64,000 nucleotides of DNA, from contig VZSF01001140.1 in the NCBI GenBank assembly GCA_013398295.1, positions 434,001-498,000 on the forward strand, read 5' to 3'. Made by a program: the position numbers and the translations under genes. The notes beneath the pieces were generated by a model. The model was given only the letters and a program-made list of their open reading frames with translations, was not told the origin of the DNA and ran no database searches. The DNA is from Chionis minor (Eukaryota; Chordata; Aves; Charadriiformes; Chionididae). Shown here one piece after another: positions 44,101-55,834 of the stretch (positions within the stretch are counted from its first letter, which is position 1; each line of letters starts with the position of its first letter).

Positions 44101-47100
44101 TAAATACCTATCTGCATGTTGGTATTTGAAGTTGAGGGAGAAAGCTGATACAGTTTATCTTTTTAAGGCTGCAACACATTATTTGAGGGATCTATGTGCT
44201 ACCTCAATAACGCTGAGCAAGGAACAAAACCAGATCTGGGATTACAGAGGAACACTTGCTTTCAATATAAATTTTTCACTTGGAAGTGGAAAATAGAAAG
44301 TCAAAAGATGTCTCAGAGCTACCTTTGTGTACAAACCACAGCATAAGTTATAAACAATACCAGTGCTGTGGGTAATCACGCTCCGGCTGGGAGAAGTGAT
44401 GCTGATAATCCAGCTGAATGTCTGGATAACGTGGCGGGAATAGTAATCTGTTCTGCTGACAAGTGTGTGGCCAGAAAGATAAGAATTTATTCTCTGACTA
44501 ATTACTTTTCACTTTTTAAAGTTTGTGATAGTTGTCGTGGACAGCACAGACAGAGAGCGAATTTCTGTGACTAAAGAAGAACTGTATAAAATGTTAGCGC
44601 ATGAGGTGAGTAGACCCTATGTTTTCTTTGATTCAATATTTACTGTGGGTGAGATTTGGACGGTGCATGTTAAGGGAAGCGGATTCGCGAGCCGTTTGTG
44701 AAGGCTCTCACCAGTGCCTGCTGGCTGGAGACGGGCCAGGGTGGAGAGAGGCCTCTCCAGTGAAGCCCAAGGCAAACGTTACCAGTCCTGCTCTCCCAGC
44801 CGCAGGGAACACTGTGTCAGAGCTGCCTTGGTCTTGCCAGGGGCTCTGTCTTTTGTGAGGCTCCTAATAAAGCTGTAAATTAATACCAAATTACTAAGGA
44901 GAACTCCTACAGAAGTCGCTTTTCAACTTCTGAATGTGTCAGTGAAACAGAAGTTAGGACCGAGAAATTACTTTTGTGGTGTTTATACTTCAATCCATGT
45001 TAATAGCTGAATGAGATCATTTTAAAAAAACATCGTTTCCTCCAACGACTTAATTACTATTTTTGATAGCTTCACGGTTGCTTGATGTTTTCTGTTTTCA
45101 CAGCGAAACAGATACAGCCATAATAATATGTCTTACAGCAGCCAGCTGTCAAACTGAAGCAATGGCCTGCCTATGGCTACGATAGCCATTGTTCCTTTTG
45201 TATTTGGAATTACAGAATGAGAGCGCGGTTTCCTAAGTTGTAAAGACCCCCTTTAAAATTGCGCCCTGGGTCAGGTCTAAAGCCGAGCTGTCTGGCTCTG
45301 ATGCAAAGTCAGCGGCCTGATGTATAAGCCAAGGAGCTCCTGTTGCGGGACCCGAATGTCCGGAAGATTTCAGTCTATCCAGGCAGTGCCGCAGGACCCG
45401 AGCCCTGATTTTTACTGAGGACGTGTCTATATAAGCTTGACTACTGGTGGGACTCATGAGACAGGTTTAGTGCCTACTGGACCAGTTTGGATGAGACGAT
45501 ACCGAGCTTCCAAATTTAAGTGTCAGAATACAGAGACGTGCATAAAATTGAGGGCATTAGAGCTCAAAATACTGCATCTGCATTTAAACTGTAGCCACTG
45601 TTTAGTAGATGACTGCAGGAAGGGCAAAGGCTGCCTATGTATTTCCTTTGAGTGATCATGGTAATCTAAATCATTTGAGGGGAAAAAAACAAGTGCTTTG
45701 CCTAGCGTTTTGAATTTATAAGTTTTGGTATTTAACTTAAAATTGTGTTTAATAAAATAAACTCTAATAAAGTAGGTCTGGTTTTCTTGGTTGTGGTGGA
45801 GTGTTAAATGTGGCACGAGGGGACTGTTGCTGTTGGGTCTGCTGCTGTCAGAATTAGAATTTCAGAGGTTGACTCTTCAGGCTGCTGCAGCCGCTAAACA
45901 AAATCTGCGTCTTCTGTCTCGTATCTATAAAGGAAGATGCGGAAGTTGTTAACGAAGTGAATTTGAAATAAGGGAAGTCTGGAACCCTAAGCAGCATCAA
46001 TGCCCTTGCTTCGTGTCGGGAGGCTATTTCTGTGCTCCGAAAGAACCCATCTAACAGTAAATGTGCCCATTGTCTTACACCAGGATGTTGTCAGTATATT
46101 CTGTTAACTCTCCAGATGCTATGATGTTTGAAGAGAACAACAATACATATAAGCTGAAGCCAAAGTCAAATATTTATTTAGAATAGCTTTTACTTGCAGT
46201 CCTTGAAAATACTTTCTTTCTGATAACCAGTTCAACTGAATTCTTGTTAAGGCAAAATTGAGTTGCCCAGGTCAGTTCCAACTATTTTTCTGGACCAGTA
46301 CATCACTTGGGAATTAATTTTACTGCTTGTAAAAATTAGCGTTCCTGATAGGCATTTAAGTGAATGAGTTGTTTTGGCTTCCTGGGAAGACCTTTTTACT
46401 TTCAGAGGGGCAGAGTTTCAGTAATACATGCCTGTACTAGTGTAATTCCAAGCAGCTTGCGATAAAATAAGCTCGTCCTTAGAGTCAGTGTTCTCTAAAT
46501 TGTTAGTACTGATGTTTTAAATATTGCACAGACCTTAAAAAGAAGTTTCTTGTTCACGTAGATGTCCATCCTTGGATTCTGAAGCAGTGTAAGCGATGAT
46601 TTTCTGCAAAGTCTGTGCATCCTCTAAATAAATCATTACTGCAGCTTGCTTTACACTGGCAGTGGCAGTCTTCAAGCTTCTTAACGGGTGGGGTTTCCCT
46701 TGCCGAGAGCTGCTGTGCTGGCAGAGCGTCCTTCTGGCTCTGGTGAGCCACGCTGCCAGCACGCACACACGCCGCGGGCGCTTGCTGCGGTCAGGCTCAG
46801 CGCCTAAAACATCCTGTTGGGGTAACCCTGCGTAAGAACTGCTGCAGCGTCTGCTAATTCGGTGCTAAAATCAATCTTAATAGGACGGTGATACAGAAAA
46901 GCATGGGGTGTGTATGTAGAAAAGCCCGGCTCAGGAGAAAGCAGTGGTTGGTTTGGCTACGCGGGCAGGAGTGACCTGCAAGGTCAGGGTTAAATGGGAG
47001 GTGTTGGCTGTAAAGAGGTGTGTGGCTTTACTGCCACTGTGCGCAGAGACAGGGTGCCTCTCATCCTCACCCAGCACAGCAAAACACTCTACCTAGTTTT

Positions 47101-48017
47101 ACAGATCATCCCAGGCAAAATTTGGACGTTTGATCTGCTGGATCAAAAGATTTTTTTGAAGTGACGTGTCCATCAGCCTGCAGCATTTTATAGTTTAGAT
47201 TTTTTTGCTAAGGCTTAAGGGTCTCTAGTTTGATATCACATCTTTTCCCTCCAAGGGCTCATTTGTAATCAACTTTTTTCTTCTTTCTCCCTAGGACTTA
47301 AAAAAAGCAGGTTTGCTGATCTTTGCTAACAAGCAAGATGTTAAAGAGTGTATGACGGTAGCTGAAATATCTCAGTTTCTGAAACTGACTTCAATTAAGG
47401 ATCACCAGTGGCACATTCAGGCATGCTGTGCTCTAACTGGAGAGGGGTAAGAGTTATTCTTGTCTGTAGGAGGGGGATCTTGAATTGGTTTGGTATTTTT
47501 ATTGTGGTGTTTGGCTTTAACACGTGTTCCTCCCCTGTCAATAATAATCTTATGCTTAAGGATTTGGGGGCTCAGAACATACTGGCTTAGGATCAGTGTG
47601 ATCTGAAAACCGACTTTCATATCAAATCCACAGTCTCGCCTCACGGAGATGAAACCTTGTATGATTTGGGCCTAATGAGGGCAGGGGTGGGAACGACCTA
47701 AGATCTCTTCTGGTTTATTAAGAGTAATCATAATTAGAGAAAACTTCAGTGTATGTCTTGACGTACTGGGATCTGAAGTCTCCCACCAGTAGATTGCATA
47801 ATAATACCTAGGAAATGCTGTGCTCGGAGTGAATTTTTTCTGGAAATGATTCATTCCGTCAAAATTACAGAATTCCTAGGATGAAATTTAATGGGTGCCA
47901 TGGAATTATCTTTGAAGTTATCCTGAGAAGTGCATGTATTCCTTAAAAATTATCTCTTTTGTTTACAGACTGTGCCAAGGACTTGAATGGATGATGTCAA
48001 GACTTAAGATCAGATGA
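38076..48017 (+). CDS. ARL5A: ARL5A: Arf-like GTPase 5A, complete, 6 coding exons
   Basis: ARL5A is an Arf-family small GTPase of the trans-Golgi. In its GTP form, Arl5 proteins are reported to recruit the GARP tethering complex for endosome-to-Golgi transport. The joined exons (46, 61, 148, 84, 152 and 49 nt) give 179 residues, the family length, and are almost identical to human. Gly2 in [12 protein letters not shown] suits N-myristoylation and an amphipathic helix. Nucleotide-binding motifs are all present: GLDNAGKT (23-30), switch I Thr47 in SPTIGSN, DIGGQ (66-70), NKQD (125-128) and CCAL (157-160). Differences from human include Val for Ile in EEIVVNN, and Lys for Arg in VTKEE and DLKKAG. 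KMLAHED and the ending LKIR favour ARL5A over ARL5B or ARL5C. It follows CACNB4 head to tail. Confidence 0.98.
38122..40105 (+). other. ARL5A: ARL5A intron 1
   Basis: A 2.0-kb intron whose first 220 nt are still CpG island, ending in a T run at about 38350-38364. A 103-nt exon-like segment (38793-38895) lies inside. No transposon was recognised. The acceptor is TTTTTATTTCAG. Confidence 0.75.
40106..40166 (+). CDS. ARL5A: ARL5A exon 2 (P-loop)
   Basis: 61 nt: completes Glu16, then [19 protein letters not shown], and ends with two bases of Phe36. It contains the GLDNAGKT phosphate-binding loop. The donor is TT|GTAAG. Confidence 0.98.
40167..43230 (+). other. ARL5A: ARL5A intron 2
   Basis: A 3.1-kb intron of apparently unique sequence. 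It is T-rich toward the 3' end (about 43010-43045) and ends TCTCCCCTCTGCAG. No repeat or coding segment was recognised. Confidence 0.75.
43231..43378 (+). CDS. ARL5A: ARL5A exon 3 (switch I, switch II)
   Basis: 148 nt: the first C completes Phe36, then [20 protein letters not shown] and [20 protein letters not shown] through YYTNTE. It holds switch I (SPTIGSN) and DIGGQE, whose Gln70 is the catalytic glutamine. The donor is GAG|GTGAGA. Confidence 0.98.
43379..44521 (+). other. ARL5A: ARL5A intron 3
   Basis: A 1.1-kb unique intron with no repeat recognised. It ends in TTACTTTTCACTTTTTAAAG. Confidence 0.75.
44522..44605 (+). CDS. ARL5A: ARL5A exon 4
   Basis: 84 nt, 28 residues, both ends in phase 0: [20 protein letters not shown] then [17 protein letters not shown] is the conserved Arf-family strand and loop. 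The donor is GAG|GTGAGT. Confidence 0.98.
44606..47294 (+). other. ARL5A: ARL5A intron 4
   Basis: A 2.7-kb unique intron. Short frames near 46535-46770 and 45520-45820 on the minus strand match nothing I recognise. It ends CTTCTTTCTCCCTAG. Confidence 0.75.
47295..47446 (+). CDS. ARL5A: ARL5A exon 5 (guanine-specificity motifs)
   Basis: 152 nt: [50 protein letters not shown] and two bases of Gly. It has the NKQD and CCAL motifs that bind the guanine base. The donor is GG|GTAAGA. Confidence 0.98.
47447..47968 (+). other. ARL5A: ARL5A intron 5
   Basis: A 522-bp intron of unique sequence, ending TATCTCTTTTGTTTACAG. Nothing else was seen in it. Confidence 0.75.
47969..48017 (+). CDS. ARL5A: ARL5A exon 6 (C-terminus and stop)
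   Basis: 49 nt: A completes Gly164, then [15 protein letters not shown] and TGA (48015-48017). The C-terminal helix and length match the mammalian protein. Confidence 0.98.
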
Positions 48018-49527
48018 TTTTTAATGACCTCTTTGCACAGACATTGCTTAAAAAGAGCTGTACCCATGATTACCTTCACAGTGGCAGAATTAATGGGTTA
48101 GATGTATTTATACTGAACTGATTTCAACTTTATTTTCTACATAGATGCACACACATACGTGTATATAAATTAAGACCATTCAGCGAAAAGACAGATGCAG
48201 TTGAGGCTCTAGTTTGGGTTCCTGTCTGTTTTCCTCTGAGGATGCGTTTAAAAGCTGTGATCAACCGTCTTTGCGAGATACAGCCACTCAGAACAGTCCG
48301 ATGGTGAGCGTGGTGAAGATGAAGTGAGAGGAAGCAGCTTTTAATTTCAAGTTTTATTATTCCGTTGTAGTCCTCTCTAGTTGAAGACGTTGGCTTCATT
48401 ATTCCAGTAAATTAGCAAACAAATCGATGGCATAGATATCAACTTTCCAGTATTTTTAAGGTTACCGATGTTACAAATGCAAAAATATTTTCCTGTATGT
48501 GTACTGTACATATTTGTGTATATTTATACCTCAATTCTAGGTTAATTGCAATCTGTTCAGACCAGTGTGTAAAGCTGAATCAGTATGTTGACAGTAGTAC
48601 TAATATTTGACACGGCCAACGTGTCACAACTTCTTCTCCTCTGTTATCCCTATGGCTGTAACGTCCATCAGACCGTTGGCTCACCAGAACTTTATAAAGC
48701 AAACTCTCTCTTAAGACCGTTGCTTGTTTCTCACATGATTTTTCAGTTAGGGAGGATGCCATGATAGATTGGGGCATGTGGATAGAACTTCAAATTACAG
48801 TGTCGGCAAACGGGAAGAATTTGCCAAAGACTTGAAAATGAAACGGATTTTCTTTTTTTATGGTAGTCATCATTGGATTAGGTGATTCCAAACAGTTCGT
48901 GTCATGCTGTCCTACGGTGCTGCTTTTCTTTTTTTGCAGTACTGCTCACTTACGATTCAAGTGTAGTGGAAGAACCCTTAGCTGTCATAAAGGGAAAAAT
49001 GTCATCTTTTTTTTTTTGTTTCTTAACCAAAGAAGAGGCACAAAAGTATGTTTAAAAGTCCCACTGGAACCTTACGGAAGTCATACTCTTTATTAAGTGT
49101 TTTTCAGAGGAAGGCACACTTTTCTCTTTGATAGCGCAAAATGTATATATGTCTATATGCAATGGGTGGAACTGGGATGGGGAACAAAACAGATTACACT
49201 ACTTGAAAGGCTGTAAATCCCCCTGGATCACGTTCCCACAGAAGTTCCAGGGCAGTACTTCTTGAAAACCTAACTCCCTCGCACGGTCCCCAGGTGAGTT
49301 ATAAGGAAGTGTCAGAACACTATGTGATTAGCTTTTCTTGCTGTAGTAGCTGATGGGATGGAGGTCCCATTCCGAAGTTGTTCGGAATTACCGCTTAAAG
49401 GATACGGGCTTTTCAGTGCGATGGTAGTTGGATGGTTTGAAACGTCGCCAGTATTGTGAAAGTGCGTGTAGCCTTCATCATAGGCTTTTGTGTTGGAGAT
49501 GTATGTTTGGGGAGTGTAGCAAAATGA

Positions 49528-49533
49528 AATAAA
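49528..49533 (+). promoter_or_regulatory. ARL5A: Candidate ARL5A polyadenylation signal (proximal)
   Basis: AATAAA 1.5 kb after the stop, followed by T/G-rich ACTTTGTTTAAAATGTCC. This is a plausible cleavage site context. Confidence 0.45.
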
Positions 49534-52004
49534 ACTTTGTTTAAAATGTCCTTCCCTTTCTTAGCTCGTACATCTGATAAGGATGGAAAAGACATTTTAA
49601 AGAAGCAGCTTTGTTTGAACTTTTTAAGGTGCTTATCTTTGGTTATGGGATAATCTAGTCGGTGCACCTGCCTTCCCATTTGCCTGCTTCTCTGGGAATC
49701 AGGGTGTGAATCTGTGGGGAAAAGAAGGGAGGCAATTTCAAAAGTTTGTATTTAACAAAGGCAGGTAAAGAATTTAACTTTTTAATATATTTTTGGTATC
49801 TCTTTATGATGCTCACTGGCTAGGGAATCTGCTGTCTTTGTTAAACATTTTAATGTGTACATGCATATATTTATAGTGCATGCACATAGATCTTGGTATT
49901 TAACTGGTGTATTGCAAAATGTATAAATGTTTGAAGAAATAACAATTTAATGCAAAGACTTTCTCAGTTTATCTGATAGTATCTTGAAGAAATGAGCTCT
50001 GTGCGCACTTGCATATGAAATGGAATTGTACGTTTTCTAGTCTTAAAAAAGAAAAAGCAGACTTGCTTATAAACCTAAGCGTTTGGTTTTTGAGTCTTAT
50101 GTCTTCCCTTTCACCCTTTTAAAATACTGTGCTTTAGTATTGTTAAATACTGCATTCTTGTGCCTGGACCTGCAAAGGCTGTGTCTGTTGGTTTTTTGTT
50201 TGTTTTTAAGAAAACGAGCTGTTCCTGTTAATGAAAGAAAGTCACGGAGCAGTATTCTGATAGCTGCTGCTTGCTGAAATTTGCTACTTAATCCTTCGCT
50301 TAAATTTGTAGGATTTAGGATGACCATCTCATGGAAGCGTGGTGGTGTTTTTCCAGGCATGGCTGATATTGCAACCAGACATCTTAACGTTTGCACATAA
50401 GTAAACATTTATTTACTCCTCTTCCCTCTCAGTATCCTGGTCGCTTCCGCTTTCCGTGGCCTCTAAGATACTGCGTGGTTCACTTCATCCTTGTTTCACA
50501 AGTGGCGACAGAGCCTGGTAGGGAGTTGGAGATGACTGCACCCGTGAAGGCTGCCGTTAAAGCCGCGTCTTGTGGGCCTTAACGAGTAAATCCTAGGCTG
50601 TGTGTCGGGCGGTGAGCAGTCAGCCTTCACCCGACTACAAAAAAGGGGTGTGTCACGTCAGGTATAACCATGAGTCGTCTTTTCTACCGCTTTCGTGATC
50701 CCATAGGATTTTAGCGGGCAGATGTGCTCTTCAGTAGCAAGAATCCAGTGGTGGCCAATGCCTGCTGGCACATGGCGTGCCTGTTGCATTCCTGGCTGGG
50801 GCTTAGGGGTTGAAGGGAGACACACCTTCGTTTGAAGTGCTGGGCTTGCAGTCTCTAAGGAGGATGGATTTTGTCTATAGTAACTGGGAAGCCCTTTGTC
50901 ACCCCGTTGTAACCAGAGGTGGCGATTCCGAATCCTCGCCTTGCGTGGCTGATGGGGTGGTGCGGTCAGGGCAGCAGAGTACGCAGAAGTGGAACGGCGT
51001 CATCCAGACGTCGCAGTGGAAGTCGTAGGAAAATGTGTCTGCCTGAAGAATCTTCATGAGAAGAAGCGTGTTTGCTCAGATACTAATCAGGTGAACTTTA
51101 GTAGAATATGCAAGTATACACCTTCATGGTAGCGTTGTAGCTGTGGCGGTCCTTCCCCACACACCTTGCCTTTTGTGTAATGTTAGAAATGCTTTTAAAT
51201 TTAGTCCCCTAGTCAAGCTGGAGGAGAGCAGACAAACTTTTGAACACACAGACTCTTGTTGCACGTGCTTCTTGTTTACAGCTTTTTTTTTTTTTTTTCC
51301 CTTTTCCCTGTAGGACAATTCCCATTTTTCTCACAACTCCGTCCATAGAAAAGCAAGTTAACTTTGCATCAATGCCGCTTTCAACTTCATTCAGTATTGT
51401 TTGCAAGTGATTGTCTTAACAGGATTCATGACCTTGATTTGTATTGCTTTTGTGTTTGCACCCTCCGTGTGTTGCGTTGCCTTGGCTCTTGGCTACAGCT
51501 TACCATTACTTTGCCTTTGTCCTTAATGAAATTTATTCTTAGGATATTATAGAGAAAAAGGGAGGGGTCTTTAAAAACGGTTATTTACGTTTAAGCTGCA
51601 GAATGCCATTTCACTAGCAAAAAATACAGCAGTAACTCATATTTCAATAACTTAAAATGTTTCCTTTGGTTTAGCAAATAATAAACTTGGTAAATCAGCT
51701 CTACAATATGCTGCCTCTGTAACCTGGAAGGTTAGGCAGGTTTTTAATAGCGAGGAAAGGTGGGATATGGAACTTGGAAAATGTGAACAGGGATCTACTT
51801 AGCTTCATTTTTTTATTTTTTTTCAGGGAGGCTTAGTAGCCGTTTTCCTATGCATTATGTGGTGTGTTCCTAGGTGTACGCGTGCGTCTGTGAATGTTGG
51901 ACATCCCTGATGGGCACCTTCCACAGTCTATGCAGCTCAAGTGCCTAAAACCAATTCAGTGATCGGGTTTTTTCTTCCTATGCTACAATTTGCATTTTCC
52001 TTAA

Positions 52005-52010
52005 AATAAA
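52005..52010 (+). promoter_or_regulatory. ARL5A: Candidate ARL5A polyadenylation signal (distal)
   Basis: AATAAA 4.0 kb after the stop, followed by GTGTGTGAGCGAGTGGGTTT about 25 nt later. That is a good G/T-rich downstream element, making this the best-formed signal in the region. Confidence 0.5.
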
Positions 52011-53226
52011 TGTATTTCTATAAAAGCATCTAAATGTGTGTGAGCGAGTGGGTTTTCTCCTCCCTACACACCAGTTTTAACATGATTTATGATAAATTTA
52101 TTTGTTAGAGTTCTTTCTATCCTCTCCGTTCTAAGCACCTTTCCATTTGGCAGACGTACCGTAGCTAGCTTGCTTTGTGAGAGGAAATACTATGTTTGTC
52201 CTTGGATCAGATCGGTTAGCTGGAATTCTTTTCAAGGAACTCTGTTTAAATAACTTAATCCAAGAATACTTGGCCTTGTGAGCATCCTCATGTTAAGTAG
52301 ATCCTTTCTAATTGGCTAGTAAAACATTAACTCTGCTACTGTCAGACTAATTATGTCTGAAAAATATTTTTTCAGCTAATTCCAATGAATGTAGTATTAA
52401 GCCTTTAAATGGTGCATCGTTGAGCGTTACGGGACAAGAATAATGATATGATGTCGTGAAGAATGGCACTAAGAACGAAAAGTGTCTTTGCATATTGTTG
52501 TGACGTATTATAAATACCAATGTGACTTGAATATAATTGTTGCGGTCAATATATTAAATGTACAAAAAATGAGAAATTACAAGTGGTTGCCACTGTAACT
52601 TTTTTACAATGTGCTTTAGAATCATAAGCAGAAATTATATTCTTGCCTTACTAGGATTTGACTGGTTGATTTTTATATTGTACAGAAACTTTTTTTGAGA
52701 ATGTCCACATCAGATGTAGCCTTTATTCCTAACAGGATCGCACTCATGTACCACCCTTAGCCTTTTAAGCCAGATTTCTTGCGAGTAAGGACGCAAGTTG
52801 GGTGAGGTTTTTTTAACCTTTTCCTGTTTGTAAATTTGGAAAACTTAGCTGATGCTGAATGAAGTTAGAAAATGCTGTTTTACCTAGAAGGCTGTAAATC
52901 GTTCTTTGTAAATCATCATCTCAGTGTTACTTCTGCCTAAATACTTCCCGCCTCACTGTGGTGGGTAGAAGAGGTGGCCAAGAAAAGACGTATCCTCCTG
53001 TGGAGAGATTCAAAGATTAAACAAAAAAGCCTCAGATTGGAAAGCCTGAGCGCTTTTATAGCTAATAAATTGAAGAATTGGTAGTATACGATGGAGGAAT
53101 GGTAACCGATCCAGCGTAAGCTGTGTCTATATTATGTTTTGATGAACGTTTTCAACACTTCCTCCACATCCTCACTACCTTCTTTTCCAAAACCTGCAAT
53201 CCTGCAGCCGCAGTCCTGCTCGTGCT

Positions 53227-53307
53227 GCTCCCGACCAGAGGCTGCCCTCCTGGCGCTCCGGGGAGGCTCCCGACTGGAGGCTGCCCTCCTCCTGGTGCTC
53301 CGGGGAA
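53227..53307. repeat. Imperfect tandem duplication of about 39-42 bp
   Basis: GCTCCCGACCAGAGGCTGCC at 53227 recurs as GCTCCCGACTGGAGGCTGCC at 53266. Both continue into CTCCGGGGA. The second unit has an extra CCT. The proline/glycine-rich frames across it reflect the repeat and are not evidence of a gene. Confidence 0.85.
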
Positions 53308-54853
53308 GGAACCCAGCTCTTTGTCCTCAGGCTCTACCAAGTACTGGACGGCAGCACGAACCTCCAACACGAAACCTCTAATTCTTTGAGTCTAAAGCAA
53401 ACTTCTCAGATTTATGCTAATGATGTGCTTACCTGATAGTGTAGTCTCTGTCTGCTTGTTACAAATGGAAAGTCCAGATCTGCATGCATTAATCATACGA
53501 CCACGGTCGTATTTCTTTTGATCTTTTTTGTTCTGCTCTTTCTAAAAAAATTTGTCTTCTTCCTGAAAAAAAATGCATAAAGTATGCTGCTAACACCAAG
53601 ACTGCCATATCATTCCAAACCGTACAAAATTATTGCTTCACATTAATAATTGACTCATGAGGGCTGCGATTCCTGGCTCGAGCACGTCTGCGTCTGAAAT
53701 TTAGGCATGTTTGTTGAAGTAATTTAGCTAAAACTTTTTAAAGAGCTTTTTATGGTAATAAAGTTCAATTATGATTCTATTCAGTAATTTTTCCTGAAAC
53801 TTTATCATAATGTTCCTTGAATTGTTTCCCCCTTCCCTTCTTACCTCTTTCTGTCTTTCCTGGCTTTTAAAATTTGGTTTTCATTGAGACGAAGGGAACT
53901 CATCCAGTTCTTTCAATTCTTGTTGAAGAGGTGAAACATGAATTTGGTCTAGAATTGTTGGGGTGGGGGAGCTGCGTACAAGCATACATAGAGAGCTTCA
54001 GAATTGCTAATTCTTGCAAGGCTACCAGTATTTATTGTTTTCAGATGAAAGCACTTGTCAAAATTATACTGTTTGCATTAAATCTTTTGCGTGTATGTGT
54101 TGTGGTGAACTTCTCAAGCAAAAATCTGATTTCTGACCTAGTATATGGGGTTCTCCAGGTGTTACTGGGGTGAAACGCGCTCTTCTGCCAAACCTGTGGC
54201 GAGCAGTTTTGTACTGGGAGATTGGCATTTGGGACTGGTTTGGTAATAAGTTACGTGTTGGCTGGTTTTAGCTAGAATGGAAATTCAAATTAATGGTGAA
54301 TTGCACTTTTCCTCTAGAAAATGCTGGATTCTGGGGGGGTGGTATGCTCCTGCATATTCACGTACCACACGCTGGTATTTGCAGCCCTGGGAGTCGGGTG
54401 GGGTGAGAGGCAACGTAAACAGCAAAAGAGATAAAACCAAAGCTGGGTTAAAAAAAATCAAATTACAGTGTTACTGTGCTACGGGTACGTTGCTGGTCGG
54501 CTCAGCAACCCCAACAGTCGTGTTCCGTCTGTGTTAATTTTGGACTTGTTGCTTTATTTCCAGCTGCGCGGTATTTGTGTCCATGTGGAAATGTTGTAGA
54601 ATTGCTTTTCTCTATAGTGATGTGTCGGCAGATGATGTGGTGAGGTGAGTTTTGAGGATAGGTAACTGCCGTGACCCCTCTGTTAGGAGGAGTGAGGGAC
54701 GGCAGAACACGTCTCCACTCTCTCTGTCCTCCAGCTCCTCACTTCAGCTGTGTCTGGCTGAAGTCTTTTCCCTGGCTGCCACCTTCTCCCGCTCCGGTGG
54801 GCTTTCTGTCCCGCTCCTCCTGGAGCTGGCGGCCATGTCCCCCTCACACACGG

Positions 54854-54891
54854 CTCTCCTCCTCCTCCTCCTCCTCCTCTTCCTCCTCCTT
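54854..54891. repeat. (TCC)n microsatellite
   Basis: A run of TCC/CTC triplets with one interruption. It creates poly-Leu, poly-Ser and, on the minus strand, poly-Arg chance frames. Confidence 0.95.
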
Positions 54892-55794
54892 TGCGGAGGC
54901 TGAAGGAGCTGGGAGCTGCCTTCCCAGCCCTGCCCTCTCCCTGGCTGTCCCCTGCCTGCTTCTTTTCCGCTGAACTCCGTTATTCCACTACGACTTTCCG
55001 GCAAACTGCTCTTGTTTATCTTTTCAATCCAATTAAATATAAGGTGATTTAAAAAAAGAAAGAAAACCCAAAGCCCACGCCATTATCAGATACTTGTTAT
55101 TGGCTGGTTTAGTGGAGGGTTCCTCTCGTCTGCCTCGCGTCCCCCGGGCGCTGCCTGATCCGAGCCTGTCGATCGCCACAGCGGTCCATTAAAAATACAT
55201 GCAAAATAAGTATTTCCAAGGTTTTTTGTTCTGATATGTTTTTAGGATTAAGTACCTTTATTCTTTTTAACTGCACGCAAGAGTGTTTGCCACAGCTAAA
55301 CTCCGAGCGTTTTACTTCTGCATCCAGCGACCGAACGTCTGGCCTAGAGCCGAGCTGCTGAAACCAGCCGTGGCTTCGTCATTTACATCTGGGCTACCAA
55401 ACTGGAAATGGACTCTTCAACAGAAAATGCTGTAACTTTGTGGCTTTTTTTTCTTGACTGTATGAAACTTGAAGACTGCTGAGTTCTCTTTAATTGTTTT
55501 GGTTGCTTGGGTTTTTGTTTTTTTAATTAAAACATAATATAGTACTTTTTTGATCCTGTTACCACTTTTAAAATCACAGGTTGTGTCATTACTCTTTAGT
55601 TGCACAGTCTACATTGATTTATCCTCTCTGAATACGGTTCTTTAATATTAGAGGTTGGATTAGATGCAAAACTACAGAACAGTCAATGTCTTCAGTAATT
55701 CTTGTTAGTAACTTTTTTCTTTTGTCTTGCTTTTTGCCCCTGATTCTTCAGAATCGGAAGGCTTTGGAATCAGGGCCCGTCCTCTGGCCCTGCA

Positions 55795-55834
55795 AATATA
55801 TACGTGTGTGTGTGTGTATATATATATGTATGTA
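55795..55834. repeat. (TG)n(TA)n microsatellite
   Basis: ATATATACGTGTGTGTGTGT continues into TATATATATATGTATGTA. It is a compound dinucleotide repeat. Confidence 0.95.

Larger units (their letters stand above)
48018..52030 (+). other. ARL5A: ARL5A 3' UTR and flank
   Basis: AT-rich sequence after the stop codon with no transposon recognised. AATAAA signals are at 49528-49533 (GAAATAAAAC), about 51679-51684 and 52005-52010 (TTAAAATAAA). A T run lies at about 49006-49018 and another at 51281-51298. The mRNA end could be at any of these signals, so the extent given is the maximum I consider likely. Confidence 0.6.
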